Assembly: GCA_021613535.1 (NCBI GenBank)
Contig: CP075493.1
Coordinates: 12,958,001 to 13,022,000, forward strand
DNA length: 64,000 nt
Direction of reading: 5' to 3'
Origin: Adineta vaga
Taxonomy: Eukaryota; Rotifera
Below, one piece after another: positions 31,042 to 43,429 of this stretch. The position numbers and the translations under genes were made by a program. Each line of letters starts with the position of its first letter. Within the stretch, counting starts at the first letter, position 1. Under the pieces are notes generated by a model. It was not told the origin of the DNA, ran no database searches, and saw only the letters and a list, made by a program, of their open reading frames with translations.

Positions 31042-32793
31042 TTAGCATATGTTGAGAGAGATATCGACAGTTGCACTATTGGAACCAGTGGCAACAACGT
31101 CCAACCGATCGTCACGATTAAAATCACCAACAGCAATAGTACATGGTCCGTTTCCTGTGGGAAAAACCATTTGTGTTTCAAAAGTTCCATTACCTGATCC
31201 AAGGAATACACTGAAAGAATTGTCATCTCGATTAGCAACAATAAGATCCAAGTAATTGTCACTGTTGAGATCGTGAATAGCTATGTATTCGGAGCAAGCA
31301 GGAGTTTTGTAAGCCAATTGTTCACCGAAACTACCATTTCCATACCCACGTAAGACGTACATGATCTTAGCGGAACAGCTAGCAATTGCGAGATCTAGGT
31401 ATGTGTCGCCATCAAAATCGCCAGCAGCCATTGCCTCTAGACCTTCAACAGTTGATGAAGAAATTGCTGTTTCGAACGTGCCATTACCATATCCCAGAAA
31501 AATTTCCACGGGAGAATAGGTTATACGCGCAACAGCAATGTCAATGTTGTTATCGTTATTAAAGTCCCCAACAGTTAGTCCCAATGTGAACGCTTTGGTT
31601 TCGAAAGATATTTTCGTTCCAAAACTTCCATTACCATCCGCAAGGAACACATCACAAATAGAATCAGTTATCACGATTATGTCCATATAATCATCATTAT
31701 TCAGATCGGCAACAGCCATTCCGTTTGGAGAATCGCTAATTGCAAAACTTCGTAGTAAATTGAAACGGCCATCACCATAACCAAATAGTACGCTAACATC
31801 ATTCCAATTGCTGGCAGTGATAACATCTAAATGTTTGTCATTGTTCAAATCAGCAACAACCATTTGACGTGGAGGTCTATTTGTTAAAAAACTTATCGAT
31901 GGTTTGAAAGTTCCACTCCCATAACCGAACAGTATGGAAATACTCTCGTCAGAACCTGTATTAGCAATAAGATCCGTTCGATTATCGCCGTTAAAATCTC
32001 CAGCTACAACCATTCTTGTCCCCTCTTGAAGTTTATATGAAATATGTGGAGCGAATGCCAATAACTGACAGGTCGGACCTGTAAATCAACCAAAAATATC
32101 AATTTTCTCATATGTTTAACTAATTTGTTCATTATACAACATAATTTCTAACGGTATCTTAAGTATAAAAATTGAATTATTATTGAAAATACTTACGTTG
32201 TGACAATACACAAGGAATGTTTTCCGTCGTTGTCACTATTGTCGTTGTCATTTGTATTCCTAAATATTCAATAGAAATTTCACATATGATTATAGAAGAT
32301 ATTGAATCATCAATATAATATAGATGAATTCTCTAACATGTATATTCTTGTCACGATAACACTTGCAATGATTGGATTCTCAATAACTCTTTTGCGCAGA
32401 ATATATAAAGTCAAATCATATGTACCCGCTAAAGTTGTTGGTGATTGGTAATGTTTGAAACCAAGAGGCACGACGATAGTTGCAGCCATAATACATCCGC
32501 CAATGAAACTTCCAATCGTGGTTAGTAAAATATATGTTACTAAGAAGTGTCGTCTTAAATCAAACAGTCGCTCGTTCAAAAGCAATATACAAATTATAGA
32601 TTGATACTAACATTTTGTCAAATCTTGATAAAGTTGAGACAGGATTGATCGTATCCTGATTTTCATCGGATGGATGAACACGAGCCTAGATAATAGAAAA
32701 ATTAATAGTTAATACATTGATAGTAGCATTTCCAAAAGGAACATCTATTCCGAGAACTTTTGTTCATATCAGAGATATTTACTTACTGACATT
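31042..32793 (-). CDS. Type II membrane protein with FG-GAP/VCBS repeats, copy 2
   Basis: Best model, five exons: 32793-32788 (only ATGTCA), 32685-32608, 32570 to about 32426, 32259-32197, 32078-31042; about 442 residues. Exon 3 encodes a TM segment (YILLTTIGSFIGGCIMAATI); exon 4 a Thr-rich stalk (MTTTIVTTTENIP); exon 5 about seven FG-GAP/VCBS blades with calcium-loop motifs (DFNGDNRTDLI, DLNNDKHLDVI, DFNRDDRLDVV) and FGYGSGTF-type turns. The layout (TM, Thr stalk, propeller) is the same as at 15.5-17.4 kb, so these are family members, both on the minus strand. The exon 3 donor is uncertain: 32426 (GTACAT) and 32363 (GTGTTA) both keep phase. The 6-nt first exon is supported by a strong GTAAGT donor and by phase but is not certain. 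Confidence 0.65.
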
Positions 32794-33700
32794 ATATCGG
32801 TAATAGTTAATATGGAAATATGTAGATCTTCTAAATGAAATGAAAAAAAAACGACAATTATAATGAAGATAAACTATGATTTTATTCATTTTGATATCCT
32901 TTTATTCTCGTAGGCAGTATATACGAGAAAGAAATAGAACGGAAATAGATAAAAACTAAAAACATGATTACATACAAAACAAGTAGGCAAGATCATGTTA
33001 AACATAATCTTCACTGTATAGCTAAAAAATTTCAATTATTGTGGTTATCACTTTAATCTTTTGGAGGAGTTATCATAGTTTTTCAAATGCTACTCTGCCA
33101 TATCAGATTAAACGAGCTTGATCCCTATATGACAACTGTGTTATTTTATATTTTACAGGAAAATAACTTGATTTCATTTACAAGAATTTAATGACATATG
33201 TTCACGATTCAATATTATTTTATTATTTGAAATGTGGTAACAGAAAATTTGACATATTTTTTTATGTTTCATGATTTTGTTCTCTAAATTGACTTCCTTT
33301 CCTGATCTTTTTAAAAAAAAATTCATTATCACAATACTTATGATATAGATTATATATAGTGAAACAAAACACATGTCGATTAAGAAATAACAATATCAGT
33401 TCTCAAAAGAATATGTTAATTACAAAAATGGTAAGTTATCTAATAGAATTTATGTTAGTATCAAATCTATAAGGTATACTGAGATGACATGTGATTGAAA
33501 ATTTCTATTAGAAAATTGAGCATAAAACGTATTACCTCATCGTTTTTTCAATTAAGTTTTAACACAGAATATATCACTTAGATTTGTTTTTTTGAGAGTG
33601 CACCATAGTCATTTGCTCATACTGACTTGACTTGATATAGGTAAATTAAATCATTTTTTTTAGAACACAGAAAAAAATCAGAAAGTCATCACTTCTTCAA
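32794..33700. other. Intergenic between divergent FG-GAP and three-unit genes
   Basis: AT-rich; presumably a shared promoter region for the minus-strand FG-GAP gene and the plus-strand three-unit gene. A 66-codon minus-strand frame (33174-33374) has no recognisable motif. Confidence 0.4.
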
Positions 33701-33705
33701 ATGGA

Positions 33706-36700
33706 ATGGCAAATATACGGCTTGTTCAATGGTTAATTAAGCTTAATCTATTCGAAACGAATGCTACAGATAATCGAAGCATACAGATTCAGCGTTGGTC
33801 TACTCGTTTCTATATTATCATTCTTTTATTAGCAGTGTGTATTCTTAGTATTTACAGTTTAGTTAAAGGCACTCCTCAAAATATTGTCATACAATATCCG
33901 ACATTAAGTTTATATAATAAATTAGAAAAGAAATATTCTCTAAACTGTCCTTGTTCAAATGTATCTATTGCCTACGAGCAGTTTGTACAATTCACACCTC
34001 GATACTATGAAATTTGTTCGAGCGATTTTGTTACGCAACGGTGGATCGATTATTTATACGATCCAACAACAACACCTTTCTACTATCACGTAGATTTTCG
34101 ACTGACTGCTAGTCTACAGTTCCGACTTCTTCGTGTTCTTTGTCAACAGAGTATGCAAGCAATTAATGACAATCTTCGTTTATTTAACAAAACAAAATTT
34201 ATTAACGCTCATCTTCTAAGCAAAAAGGTTTTCCATGTTGAAATGGAAGCATATGTTAAGGCTTTCCAAACAAGCACACTCAACAGATTTACTCATACAT
34301 TCGATTTTGTTCGTAACCTTTCGTACAGCAATACTCTTCTATCCGTAACTCGCAGTGATTATCCATTTGTACTCCTGAACAATGGTAGTTATTGGTTTTC
34401 TGGCATCGGTTTGAGCTGCATGTATGATCTGAACATTGTTTGTCGTTATTGTTCAGTATATTCAGATATCAAAGCAAACGCAGGTTTTCTCCCTGAAAAC
34501 CCATATGCTCGTGGTTATGCCTACAAATATCCATATCAAGATGTTGTGGATGGATGGTATATTGGTTGTCTGCCTACTGATTCACTTCTTTATTCGACAC
34601 TGAAAAGCTTTTATAATCAGACAGCAATCAATACATTTTTATTGTTCTTTCGAAATTCATCACACTGTTTTAAATGTCTCAATAACAGTCGTACCAATAT
34701 CGTTTCTTTGATACGAACTCCGCTCAAAACTATTATTAGAAAGAGTTTTATTGAAGAATGGAATGACAACATCAACTATGAGCTATATTTTCACATGTGT
34801 GCACCAAAGTCATGTGCTTATACAATTGACGAGCATATTTTGTATACCATCAGTTCTGTACTTGGATTATATGGGGGAATGACGATTATTCTTCGTTTTG
34901 TTATTCCGATGATAGTGAACTTGCTGATGTCGCGCAAACAGAGAGAATCTAGAACGAACGACACATTAAATTGGTTTGGAAAATTGAAGCGTCTCTTACG
35001 TGAATTGAATCTTTTTAAATCGGCGATTCGTACTCAACCTTATGATATTTATCAACAGCGATGGTCAACTCGACTTTACATTATATCTCTTGTTTTGACT
35101 CTTAGCATCATTCTAATATGCCTAATGCTGATCGAAGAGCCAAGATTAACACATCGAGACGAACTTTCATTTGAAATTGTATCAAAGTTACAAGAACAAG
35201 ATTTTTCGTCATCTCTTCAATGTCCATGTTCACAAATGTCAATATCATTAAAAAATATCATTAAGTTCAATATAACGTACCATGAAGTATGTTCGAATAA
35301 ACGTTTTTTAGAAAGCTTATATATAGATCTTACGGCATATAGTGGCAATATATTATTTGGCAATCTTCGAAAAGATGGATCTCTTTTCAAAGTTCTCAAA
35401 TTATTTTGTGAACTATCAGAAATAACAGTCAATAATGCACTTCATGAATTTAACGAAACACAATTAGTCACTGAAAACCTTTTGACATATGACGTATTCT
35501 TGTCTCGCGTGAAATCGAGAGTATCAAACTTTATGTCAGTCATACCCAATCGATTTTTTGATATTCTTATGCTTACGAAAGAAACAACACGCGCTAATCA
35601 ATTGATTGCTATAATTTCAACAAATTATCAACTTGTTGTTCGGAATACTGCAAATCACGTGGCAGTAAATCTGACGATCATTGATCGATTTTGGAATGAA
35701 CACAATCAATCGTGCTCAAACTTCATCGATCGAGAATGTAAAAAACAATATTCCATAAATAATACCACCAGTTGTAATAGCAGTGAACAACTGTTGATGG
35801 TAGATGGTTTATATGCTTCTTTTTACCCTGTTGAGTCTTTACTATTATCGCAATTGCAATCCCTTTATAACGCTTCGTTCGTACACTTATTTCAAAAACG
35901 ATTGTGCTACACCCCCGAGGATAAGTTTTTCAAAGCACTCTCAAAACCAAGTCGTTTTCTAATTAATGCCACATTTCTTTCGCTTGTAAATGATTTGTTC
36001 ATCGAATCATGGAACTCAACATACAATTATATATCCTATTTCGAACAATGCAAGCCAGTGAAATGTTCCTACACAATTCACGAAAAACTCACTTTTTTCG
36101 CAGCTACTTCGACTGTCATCAGTTTATTTAGTGGCTTATCTGCTCTATTACGATTTTTAGCTCCAATAATCGTGATCATTATTCTTACCCGTGTTTGCCA
36201 ACAGAAACATCGAGATGAAAGTTCAGAAACCATTTCGACGCACGGTAAGTTTGCTTTTCTAAAAGTAAACCACAAATTATGAAACACTAAGATCTTTCAA
36301 TGATTATGAACTTAGAAGATTATTAGATTGGAGAAATAGTTACTCATTTTCTTATTATATATCTAACAAAAAAAAATAACATATATATCAGTGTAGATCA
36401 TTGTCGTATTCAAACTTTGATTATAAAACTGTGGAACAAATTCTATAAAATTATGATTACACTTAATACATTTGAAAATGTGAACAAACCACATCCTCCT
36501 GAAGAGGAATTACGTACTCAACGACGATTGACACGTATCTACATATTTATTCTTATTTTAATACTCAGTATTGTTTTGGTTTTTTCTGCATTTATTTATC
36601 AAATAAAATCAATTAGTATAAACAAACCGACGTTCGATAGTTATAAAAATTTCCGACAAGCAATCGATTGTCCATGTACGAATATAACTATTCCTTATCA

Positions 36701-37691
36701 TCTATTTATGAACTTGGAGATGTCATTTCATGAAGTATGTTCAAGTGATTTCATCAATTCATCTAGCAAATGGAGAAAAATGTTGTATTCATCATTTCTT
36801 CAAGAAATCAACTCTAGCGATAACATAATTACTTTTCAACGTATGGCTCTTGCGCATTTTCAGTCTATAGAAATTATCTGTGAAACTGTTATTCGTGTTG
36901 CCAAAAATGAACTTTCTATCTTCTTGAATTCAACTTTTATCTCTACTAGTATGATCGAATACGATGTATTTCAGAAACAAATAGATGCTACAATGGTTAA
37001 TTTTAAAACGAATTCATTATCATCAAATTATCTTCTTGCACTTGAATTAATTCGTGCTATATATTCAACTAATGCTTTTATTTCAGCATTTGGTACCAAC
37101 TGGTTTCCAGTAATCCGAGAAGTACGACACAATGAAAAAATTTATATGCGTCCTCAAGAATACAACCGATCATCATGTAATTGTGCAACGTCTACAACAT
37201 GCGTACAAACAATGACTTTGAAACGTAAGTCAGAACCATTATGGCCAGTACCTGGAATGTTATCTGGTTGTTTACCATTGGATTCAATGCTTGAATCAAC
37301 TATGGAATGTTTATATGACCAAACATGTCTTGATATGATAAGTAACACATTAAATTCTTCTACACACTACATTGCATTCAATATCAATCGTACTCGTTTT
37401 CGTCCAATCAATAGCTATAAACTCAATAGGATTGTCAAAGAATTTCTCATTGAGAATTGGACCGAAGTTATTTCGTATGAATCCTTTTTCAACGCATGTC
37501 ATATATATACATGTTCATATACAATTTCCAAACGTTTTAATATTTTATATATGGCACAAAAATTAATCACTTTTTATGGTGGTCTGAAGCTTATACTTCA
37601 ACTTACTATTCCTCTATCCTACAAATTTGGCTGCATGATTTACTTAAAATATAAAAATCGACAAGTACTACCTATTAATAACTCTGAATAA
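33706..37691 (+). CDS. Three-unit two-TM Cys-rich membrane protein (intact)
   Basis: Two exons, 33706-36244 and 36397-37691. Donor CACG|gtaagt and acceptor gtgtag join in phase to give 1,277 residues. There are three tandem units. TM1 segments lie near residues 31-52 (STRFYIIILLLAVCILSIYS), 452-475 and 891-913; TM2 segments near 381-407 (LGLYGGMTIILRFVIPMIV), 797-828 and 1234-1262. Each ectodomain has a CPC motif (LNCPCSNVSI, LQCPCSQMSI, IDCPCTNITI), a downstream VCS, a block GCLPTDSLL (degraded to YPVESLL in unit 2), and a terminal C-x-P-x-x-C-x-Y-T motif (APKSCAYT, KPVKCSYT, HIYTCSYT). N-glycosylation sites are many. N and C termini are probably cytoplasmic with large outside loops. Function unknown; trimer-like channel organisation is only a hypothesis. 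Confidence 0.75.
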
Positions 37692-37884
37692 TGCATGAAA
37701 GTGTATACCTTTTTTGATCAACATCTTCAAATTAGTCGTACTAAAAAAAATAACAAAACGTTTACCTTTACACATTTCAAATGAAAATAAGATATGATTC
37801 AGTATGTGCAGATAAGAATAGTGAAAGAAAGCATGTTGATAAATTTCAGATGCTTTTTACTTTTTAAATTCTTCTCTTGAATCG

Positions 37885-39429
37885 ATGCATTCTATTCAGT
37901 TCATAAGATATTTTACTATTTTCTATATACTTTTCGAAGTCAAAATCTCCTACGGTGTCATTCAGTATGGAATTACACCTGGTGGTTTTTCTTCTGCTCC
38001 AAAAGGTTGGAATAGTTTTCCCATGCAAAGTCTTGGTATGAAATTTAATCAGGAAAATGTCATCAAACAATGTGATCAACTAGTCAATACACTCGGAGGT
38101 TATGGTTACGACCTATGCTCATTAGATTCTGGTTGGTCCGTAGGCGCCGAAGGTGATGAGTATGGTCGAATTATTTATGATAGTTCAATCTTCAACATTC
38201 CTCAACTCGCAGACTATCTTCATAGCAAAAATTTAAAGTTGGGTATATATGTCGTACCTGGCTATTTTGCCAATGATGTAAATAAGTTTGTGTTCGGTAC
38301 TAACTATACTCTCTCACAGATTGGTAATGGACATAATAATGGATTGGCTAGAATTGATCTCAACTATAGTCATCCTGGAGCTCAACTATGGTGTAACTCC
38401 GTTGTCGATCAATTTGCACAATGGTAAGTATATTACATATGTGTTTTAGTCGATAATCGAGTGTAGAATATCACTTTGATTACTTTCAGGGGTGTAGATA
38501 TGATCAAACTCGATTATGTTACTCCCGGAAGTCCTGACAATGGTGTTAATCTTCTGAAAGACAACAGCGGAATTGTAGTATGCTATCATAATGCTATTGC
38601 ACAACAAAAACGTCCAATTCGATTAGGCATATCATGGAAACTTTCCCGTGATGAACCTTACTATACTATTTGGAGTGCTAAGTAAGCTTATTCTTCAATA
38701 TGCTTAATCATCTAACGATATATCATTATTTTGTATAGTGCGGATACTATACGTACAGATCAAGATTTAAATGGTGCTCCTGGTATACAAACTCAATGGT
38801 CAACTGTGCAACGTGCTATCGAACAGTACCGTGAATATATGGTACAAGTCAGTAGACGAAACATAACTCTTCTAACACTTTATCCAGATATGGATAATCT
38901 TTTCGTTGGTAATAATGGTTCACGAAGTGGTCTCACTAATACTCAACGTCAAACTGTGATGAGTCATTGGATTGGAGCAGGTGCAAACCTTATCATTGGC
39001 TCAAACATGACCGAATTGGATGACTATGGCTTAGCACTTCTAACTAATAAACGCGCGTTGTACATTGCCAATAATTTCACTTCGAAATATCCCATGTTTC
39101 CTACACAAGGAAACAACAATCCATCTCGAGGTCGTCAGGGACAGATGTGGATTGCAGGACCTACAACGAACTTAGATGCTGCAGTAATCTTAGTTGCAAA
39201 CTACGGAAATTCAGGCAATAACAATTTATTTGATCCTGTTCCCATTCAGAGTTGGTGGTCTTACAATTTCACTTTCAGCGACTTTGGACTTGTTGCCCAG
39301 ACGACTTATGCTGTAGAGAATGTTTGGGATACAGATGCTGATTTTACAGCCCGAGGAAACGAAATTATTACGGGAACATTGCAAGATTCTGAAGTTAAAT
39401 TTTGGAGAGTTACAAAATTAGAAACATAA
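37885..39429 (+). CDS. Secreted GH27-like glycosidase (alpha-galactosidase family)
   Basis: Three exons: 37885-38423, 38490-38681 and 38739-39429, 473 residues. The N-terminus (MHSIQFIRYFTIFYILFEVK) is a signal peptide. The (beta/alpha)8 barrel landmarks of family GH27 are present: KGWNSFP near the start, LDSGWSVGAEGDEYGRI, KLGIYVVPGYF, and the nucleophile motif DMIKLDYVTPG (catalytic Asp in KLDY), with the splice junction just before it. RTDQDL in exon 3 occupies the acid/base region. The C-terminal beta-sandwich ends the protein. Retaining hydrolysis of an alpha-galactoside or similar sugar is expected, but the exact substrate is unclear. AATAAA at 39458-39463. It could be an acquired microbial enzyme that gained introns. 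Confidence 0.8.
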
Positions 39430-39792
39430 GAATTTTAAGAAGTATCAATGTCGGTACAATAAAATATATATTTATAACTATACTTATATTTCATTCTTAC
39501 TCTAGTTTGAAAAATTTGCTAATCTTATTCGTATCATCATACATACTAAACGTGATATTCTATTATCGCAAATATTGATTTTGTAATCATGCGAAGAAGA
39601 AATAATGTCATTGAGAACCTATTCAAATATTTTTTGTCTGCAATACATGATATTTTCATTCACTCAGTTTATATTTAGAAAAAATCATAATTCTCTATTT
39701 AACTTGTTTTTCACCTATATCTATATAAAGAGTAACACATTCATATTTCTGTACAAAGCTTAATCGAAAATAAACTTCTCTTGTCTCTCATT
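39430..39792. other. Intergenic, promoter of the collar-domain gene
   Basis: Contains the GH27 poly(A) signal (39458-39463) and, before the next ATG, a TATATCTATATAAAG stretch near 39716-39730 that could be a TATA box. No gene. Confidence 0.4.
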
Positions 39793-41035
39793 ATGCTACT
39801 CTCATTTGTGCTATGCACGTGTCTGACTTCCATCGGTACTAGCTTTTCAATCAGCAATGAAACAATACTCTTCAATTTCACATTACCACAATTGAATAAT
39901 GTTGAACATGTAGTAGATTCAGCACCAACAACTCACAGTTTTGCCAGTGGTACTGTCAACACGAACATTCTGACACTATTTAAATACAATGGTAGTCAAA
40001 TATATGTGTATGGTTCTGTATCAAATGAAGATGATAAACCACAAAAATGGATCTTCTACTATGTACCAGTCATGGCACCTCTGCAAATTTTGTCAACAGA
40101 TACATGGGTTTGGTCAACAAAGAATGAAATACGTATTAAACTGTTGCTAGGCGATGATACGATTGAGGAAATGGCACGGAAAGCTATAGCTAAAAAGTAT
40201 GATATGCAAACTGCTGAATATGCAAAATATTGGGATGTTGCACCTCTCATGATTGACTCACTCACAGCTTACATCGTACAAGGAAGTAGCTCACCTATTG
40301 CTGGTGTTGAACCGTTTCGTGCTGTTCATCCAAATGCACTAGTTATGATCTTTCGATTCAAATGTTCAACCGAAGAAAATGCTCGACAGATTGCTGAAAT
40401 GATTCGAATTGGCGAATATGAAATCGAAGTTGCCTTCTACTTTGCTGGCTTTCGTCAGACATCAACTAGTTTCATATCGATTACGGGTGATCAATTAAAA
40501 GCAGCTGCAAGTAAAACAACAGCTGATGGTGAAAATACAAACGCACAATATATACATCGTGATCAAGCTTCAAAATTTATTGGAAAATATATAATGAATA
40601 TCAAAAAATTGATCTATTCAGAGAATCCGGCAATCAATGCGCAAGCATTGTCAGATGGTCTTGAAGCACAATTTCTGTCTTTGCTACAGCAAGGTAAGTT
40701 TGATTGTTAGAGAAGAATATTTATAAGCTGACCGTACTATATCTGTATCAACATGATTTTCAGCCATGCAAGATTCGACCATGGAAAAGTTAAGAGCAGA
40801 TGCACTTCAACAAGTTTGGTCACCATCAGATCTGGATCCAGATGTTTTAGAGACTGATATAAATAAAATGTTTTCGTATAATCAATCAGAAACAGAGCGG
40901 CATAACGACAGCAAAATGTACTTTAATGGTAATGTGGAAACAATGAAACAATCGGCAGCTAAGGGAAGTGGTAGCCTTTCAGCCAGCATCGGTATAAGTT
41001 TCTTGAAAATATTTTCTTTGGGTCTAAGTGGCAGT

Positions 41036-41043
41036 GGTGAATC
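41036..41043. repeat. Target-site duplication, left copy (GGTGAATC)
   Basis: Eight bases identical to 42144-42151. Joining the flanks with a single copy restores the host reading frame exactly. Confidence 0.8.
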
Positions 41044-41192
41044 GGCACCAGGACAATTCGTCGCCGGACAATTCGTCGCCGGACAATTCGTCGCGGACAA
41101 TTCGTCGTACAGACAATTCGTCGCAAGACAATTCGTCGCACGGACTATTCGTCGCATGGACAATTCGTCGTCAGACAATTCGTCGCAAATTC
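41044..41192 (+). repeat. Left terminal array, nine ~15-bp units
   Basis: Units read GGACAATTCGTCGCC, repeated with small changes (AGACAATTCGTCGCA, GGACTATTCGTCGCA). They are probably multiple transposase-binding sites at the element's end. Confidence 0.85.
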
Positions 41193-41999
41193 TTTCTCAT
41201 TAATTACTGTAGCACAACATACGTTATTGAATTAGTGAGTGAATAAGTCCATTTCTATTGAGCTTGTTTGAAACAGCAAGTCAAATCTAATATTCTGATG
41301 GCTTGTCAAATAAGAGAAAACCGACTTGTGGGTAAACTGTCAAGAAGTACAATAAAGATTTCAATCCTACAAAAAAGAATCTATCGAAAACCTTTCCAAA
41401 TGGAAAAATCTTTCTAACGTATTATCAGAGAATATGTATATTTGATGTCAAAACTGAAATTTTCTTCATATTTCAAATCAAATAACGCTGGATACAATGA
41501 TCCAATCTACAAAAATATTCTACAAATAACGTGATTAGTTTTCTCAGACTTCTTAATCGAATACGTCTATTATTCTGTTATAAAATTCTTAGTTTTGTTG
41601 GTAAATATCCAGACTTTTTTTTAAAAAATTCGGATTAGTTTAAATCAATGGTCGTAGTATTGAATGAATATCATCACATATAAAATTGTAAGAGATTACG
41701 ACCTCAATCAGTACTACTAGTTCTTAGTATAATTACAAAATGATCTAGAATTTTTATTGTTTAACTAGTTTTAGAAAATTCATACAAAAATCCTCTTGAA
41801 CAGAAAAACCTCGCAAACAATTTTCTCAAGTCATTGATGTTTTCTTTAATTAACTGTTGTTACATTTGTTCCACTAGAATGTTTCAATTTTCGTAAAATA
41901 ATTACTTGTGGTTCACATATTTTATCACTTTTATCAAATATTTCTCTCTCTCCTTCTCTACCTGTATATTATGTTAATCTTGTTCCAACTAATTAATTA

Positions 42000-42143
42000 T
42001 GCGACGAATTGTCCGTGCGACGAATTATTCTTGCGACGAATTGTCTGACGACGAATTGTCCATGCGACGAATTGTCCGTGCGACGAATAGTCCGCGACGA
42101 ATTGTCCGCGACGAATTGTCCGGCGACGAATTGTCCAGTCACC
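42000..42143 (-). repeat. Right terminal array, nine inverted ~15-bp units
   Basis: Units of GCGACGAATTGTCC with variants (CGACGAATTATTC, CGACGAATAGTCC), the reverse complement of the left units. The variant order is not a mirror of the left array, so the arrays have diverged or been shuffled independently. Confidence 0.85.
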
Positions 42144-42151
42144 GGTGAATC
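42144..42151. repeat. Target-site duplication, right copy (GGTGAATC)
   Basis: Second copy of the 8-bp duplication, followed at once by the continuing host frame (ATCATCTACG). Confidence 0.8.
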
Positions 42152-43052
42152 ATCATCTACGATCACATCGAAAAATCATACAATTACAGATCAAGTTATG
42201 TCCGAAACTGACATACAAAAACATTTATCTCAACATGCCATGGAAACAGAATGGAAAGGAAAGAAATTGAGACCAAAGGAATTTAAAGTTCACAAACTAA
42301 GTGATATCACAGATCATTTACAAATAGCTATTATTTCAAAACAATTAACTGTAGATCAAGAACAGAATGCCATTGTTCGAATAATTAGTACAATGAATAC
42401 ACCATATTCTATCATTGCTAATCATACGCCTTCAAATTTAATTCTCACGGGTGAAATTAGACTTTATGCTGGTACAGATAAACCTCCTTATCCGTGGCTT
42501 TCATGTGATGGTGCAAATGTATCACGTGTAGAATATCAACGTTTGTTTGCCGTGATTGGCACACAATATGGATCTGGTGATTATGTAACAACATTTAATT
42601 TACCAGATTTTCGTGGACGTATTCCACTTGGCGTTGACCAATATGGATTACGCGTAAAACGAGTGACTGAAACTGGATTAAGTGGCGGAGCAGCCGTGCA
42701 TAATTTGGCCGTTGATCAACTACCAGCTCATCAACACAGTCATGGTTCATTATTCATTGAAACAGCTGGTAGTCATACACATTCGATTTATGACCCAGGC
42801 CATAATCATGGTGGCTCAACAGGTAGTGCAATTATGGGAAGTGGTCGTTGGGGTATGCAAGGGAAAGGTTATGGAAGCGACCAGGGATCTCATACTCATG
42901 CGATCTACACTGGACAAACATACATTACAATCAATACTGCAGGTGATCATAATCATTCAATTAATGGCAGTACTGGATCAATTGGTGCCGGACAGGAATT
43001 CAGTTTATTGCAACCATATCAATCTGTCAATTACATTATATATGCTGATTGA

Positions 43053-43429
43053 AACGACTAAAATTTTTCGATTTCTTTAGTTTTTTTCATTTTCGTTTTC
43101 ATTAAACACGCACAATAAAGTATGAATGACTTCATAAAGTCATATCTGATGAATTACCACGTATTATAAATGACATTTCGTTGAAATTCGTTACCATATC
43201 TAGTGTAACTTGTGTCTGTTTAATGCTCGTTGTTCTATTGTTCTTTCTAACTGTTGAAGTTGATCTTTCATTTGTTAAATGTTTGTTCTTATTATTCTGT
43301 GATGGGGACTGATGTGGGAAAGAGAGATAACCTTTTTCTATACACAACAAAATCAGGTAAGATAAAAACTCGATTCTTCAATGAATAATAAGGTCAGTTT
43401 TAATAGAAAAATAAAACAGAACAGTTCTG
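43053..43429. other. Intergenic, collar gene to DED-TPR gene
   Basis: Holds AATAAA at 43114-43119. A 72-codon minus-strand frame (43132-43350) is of low complexity and not called. Confidence 0.4.

Larger units (their letters stand above)
41044..42143. mobile_element. 1,100-bp non-autonomous DNA transposon with repeat-array termini
   Basis: Flanked by the 8-bp duplication GGTGAATC. Left end: GGCACCA, then nine units of about 15 bp (consensus GGACAATTCGTCGCC) to about 41192. Right end: about nine units in inverse orientation (GCGACGAATTGTCC) from about 42000, then AGTCACC. Outermost 24 bp of the two ends match in reverse complement at all but four positions. The interior (about 41193-41999) is AT-rich, with no transposase frame. 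An 8-bp duplication is typical of hAT elements, but the long ends made of repeated short units also resemble foldback elements. Movement would need a transposase from elsewhere. It creates spurious open frames with GQFVAGQFVA-type repeats. Confidence 0.85.
39793..43052 (+). pseudogene. Secreted phage-tail-collar-domain protein, split by a transposon
   Basis: Exon 1 is 39793-40693. Exon 2 starts at 40764 and is interrupted at 41043; the same frame resumes at 42152 and ends at 43052. Without the insert and one copy of the target duplication the gene would be 694 codons with no frameshift. N-terminus: signal peptide (MLLSFVLCTCLTS). The first ~430 residues are an unrecognised region with amphipathic helices. 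From about 42445 there is a tail-collar domain as in phage tail fibres and microcystin-dependent protein: TGEIRLYAGTDKPPYPWLSC, FAVIGTQYGSGDYVTTFNLP and DFRGRIPLGVDQYG. His-rich turns follow (LPAHQHSHG, GSHTHSIYD, GHNHGG, GSHTHAIYTG, GDHNHSI), like the metal-binding HxH motifs of trimeric phage fibres. AATAAA at 43114-43119. The insertion is in coding sequence, so this allele is probably null. Confidence 0.75.

Noticed and set aside
40882-41178. 98-codon minus-strand frame with repeated TNCPATNCP
   Set aside because: Antisense of the host exon and the transposon repeats.
41044-41192. CRISPR-like array of short repeats
   Set aside because: Units are contiguous with no unique spacers, and the host is eukaryotic; the inverted second array and the target duplication identify a transposon end.
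41028-41246. Plus-strand frame with repeated DNSSPDNSS-type units
   Set aside because: Product of the transposon's terminal repeats, not a gene.
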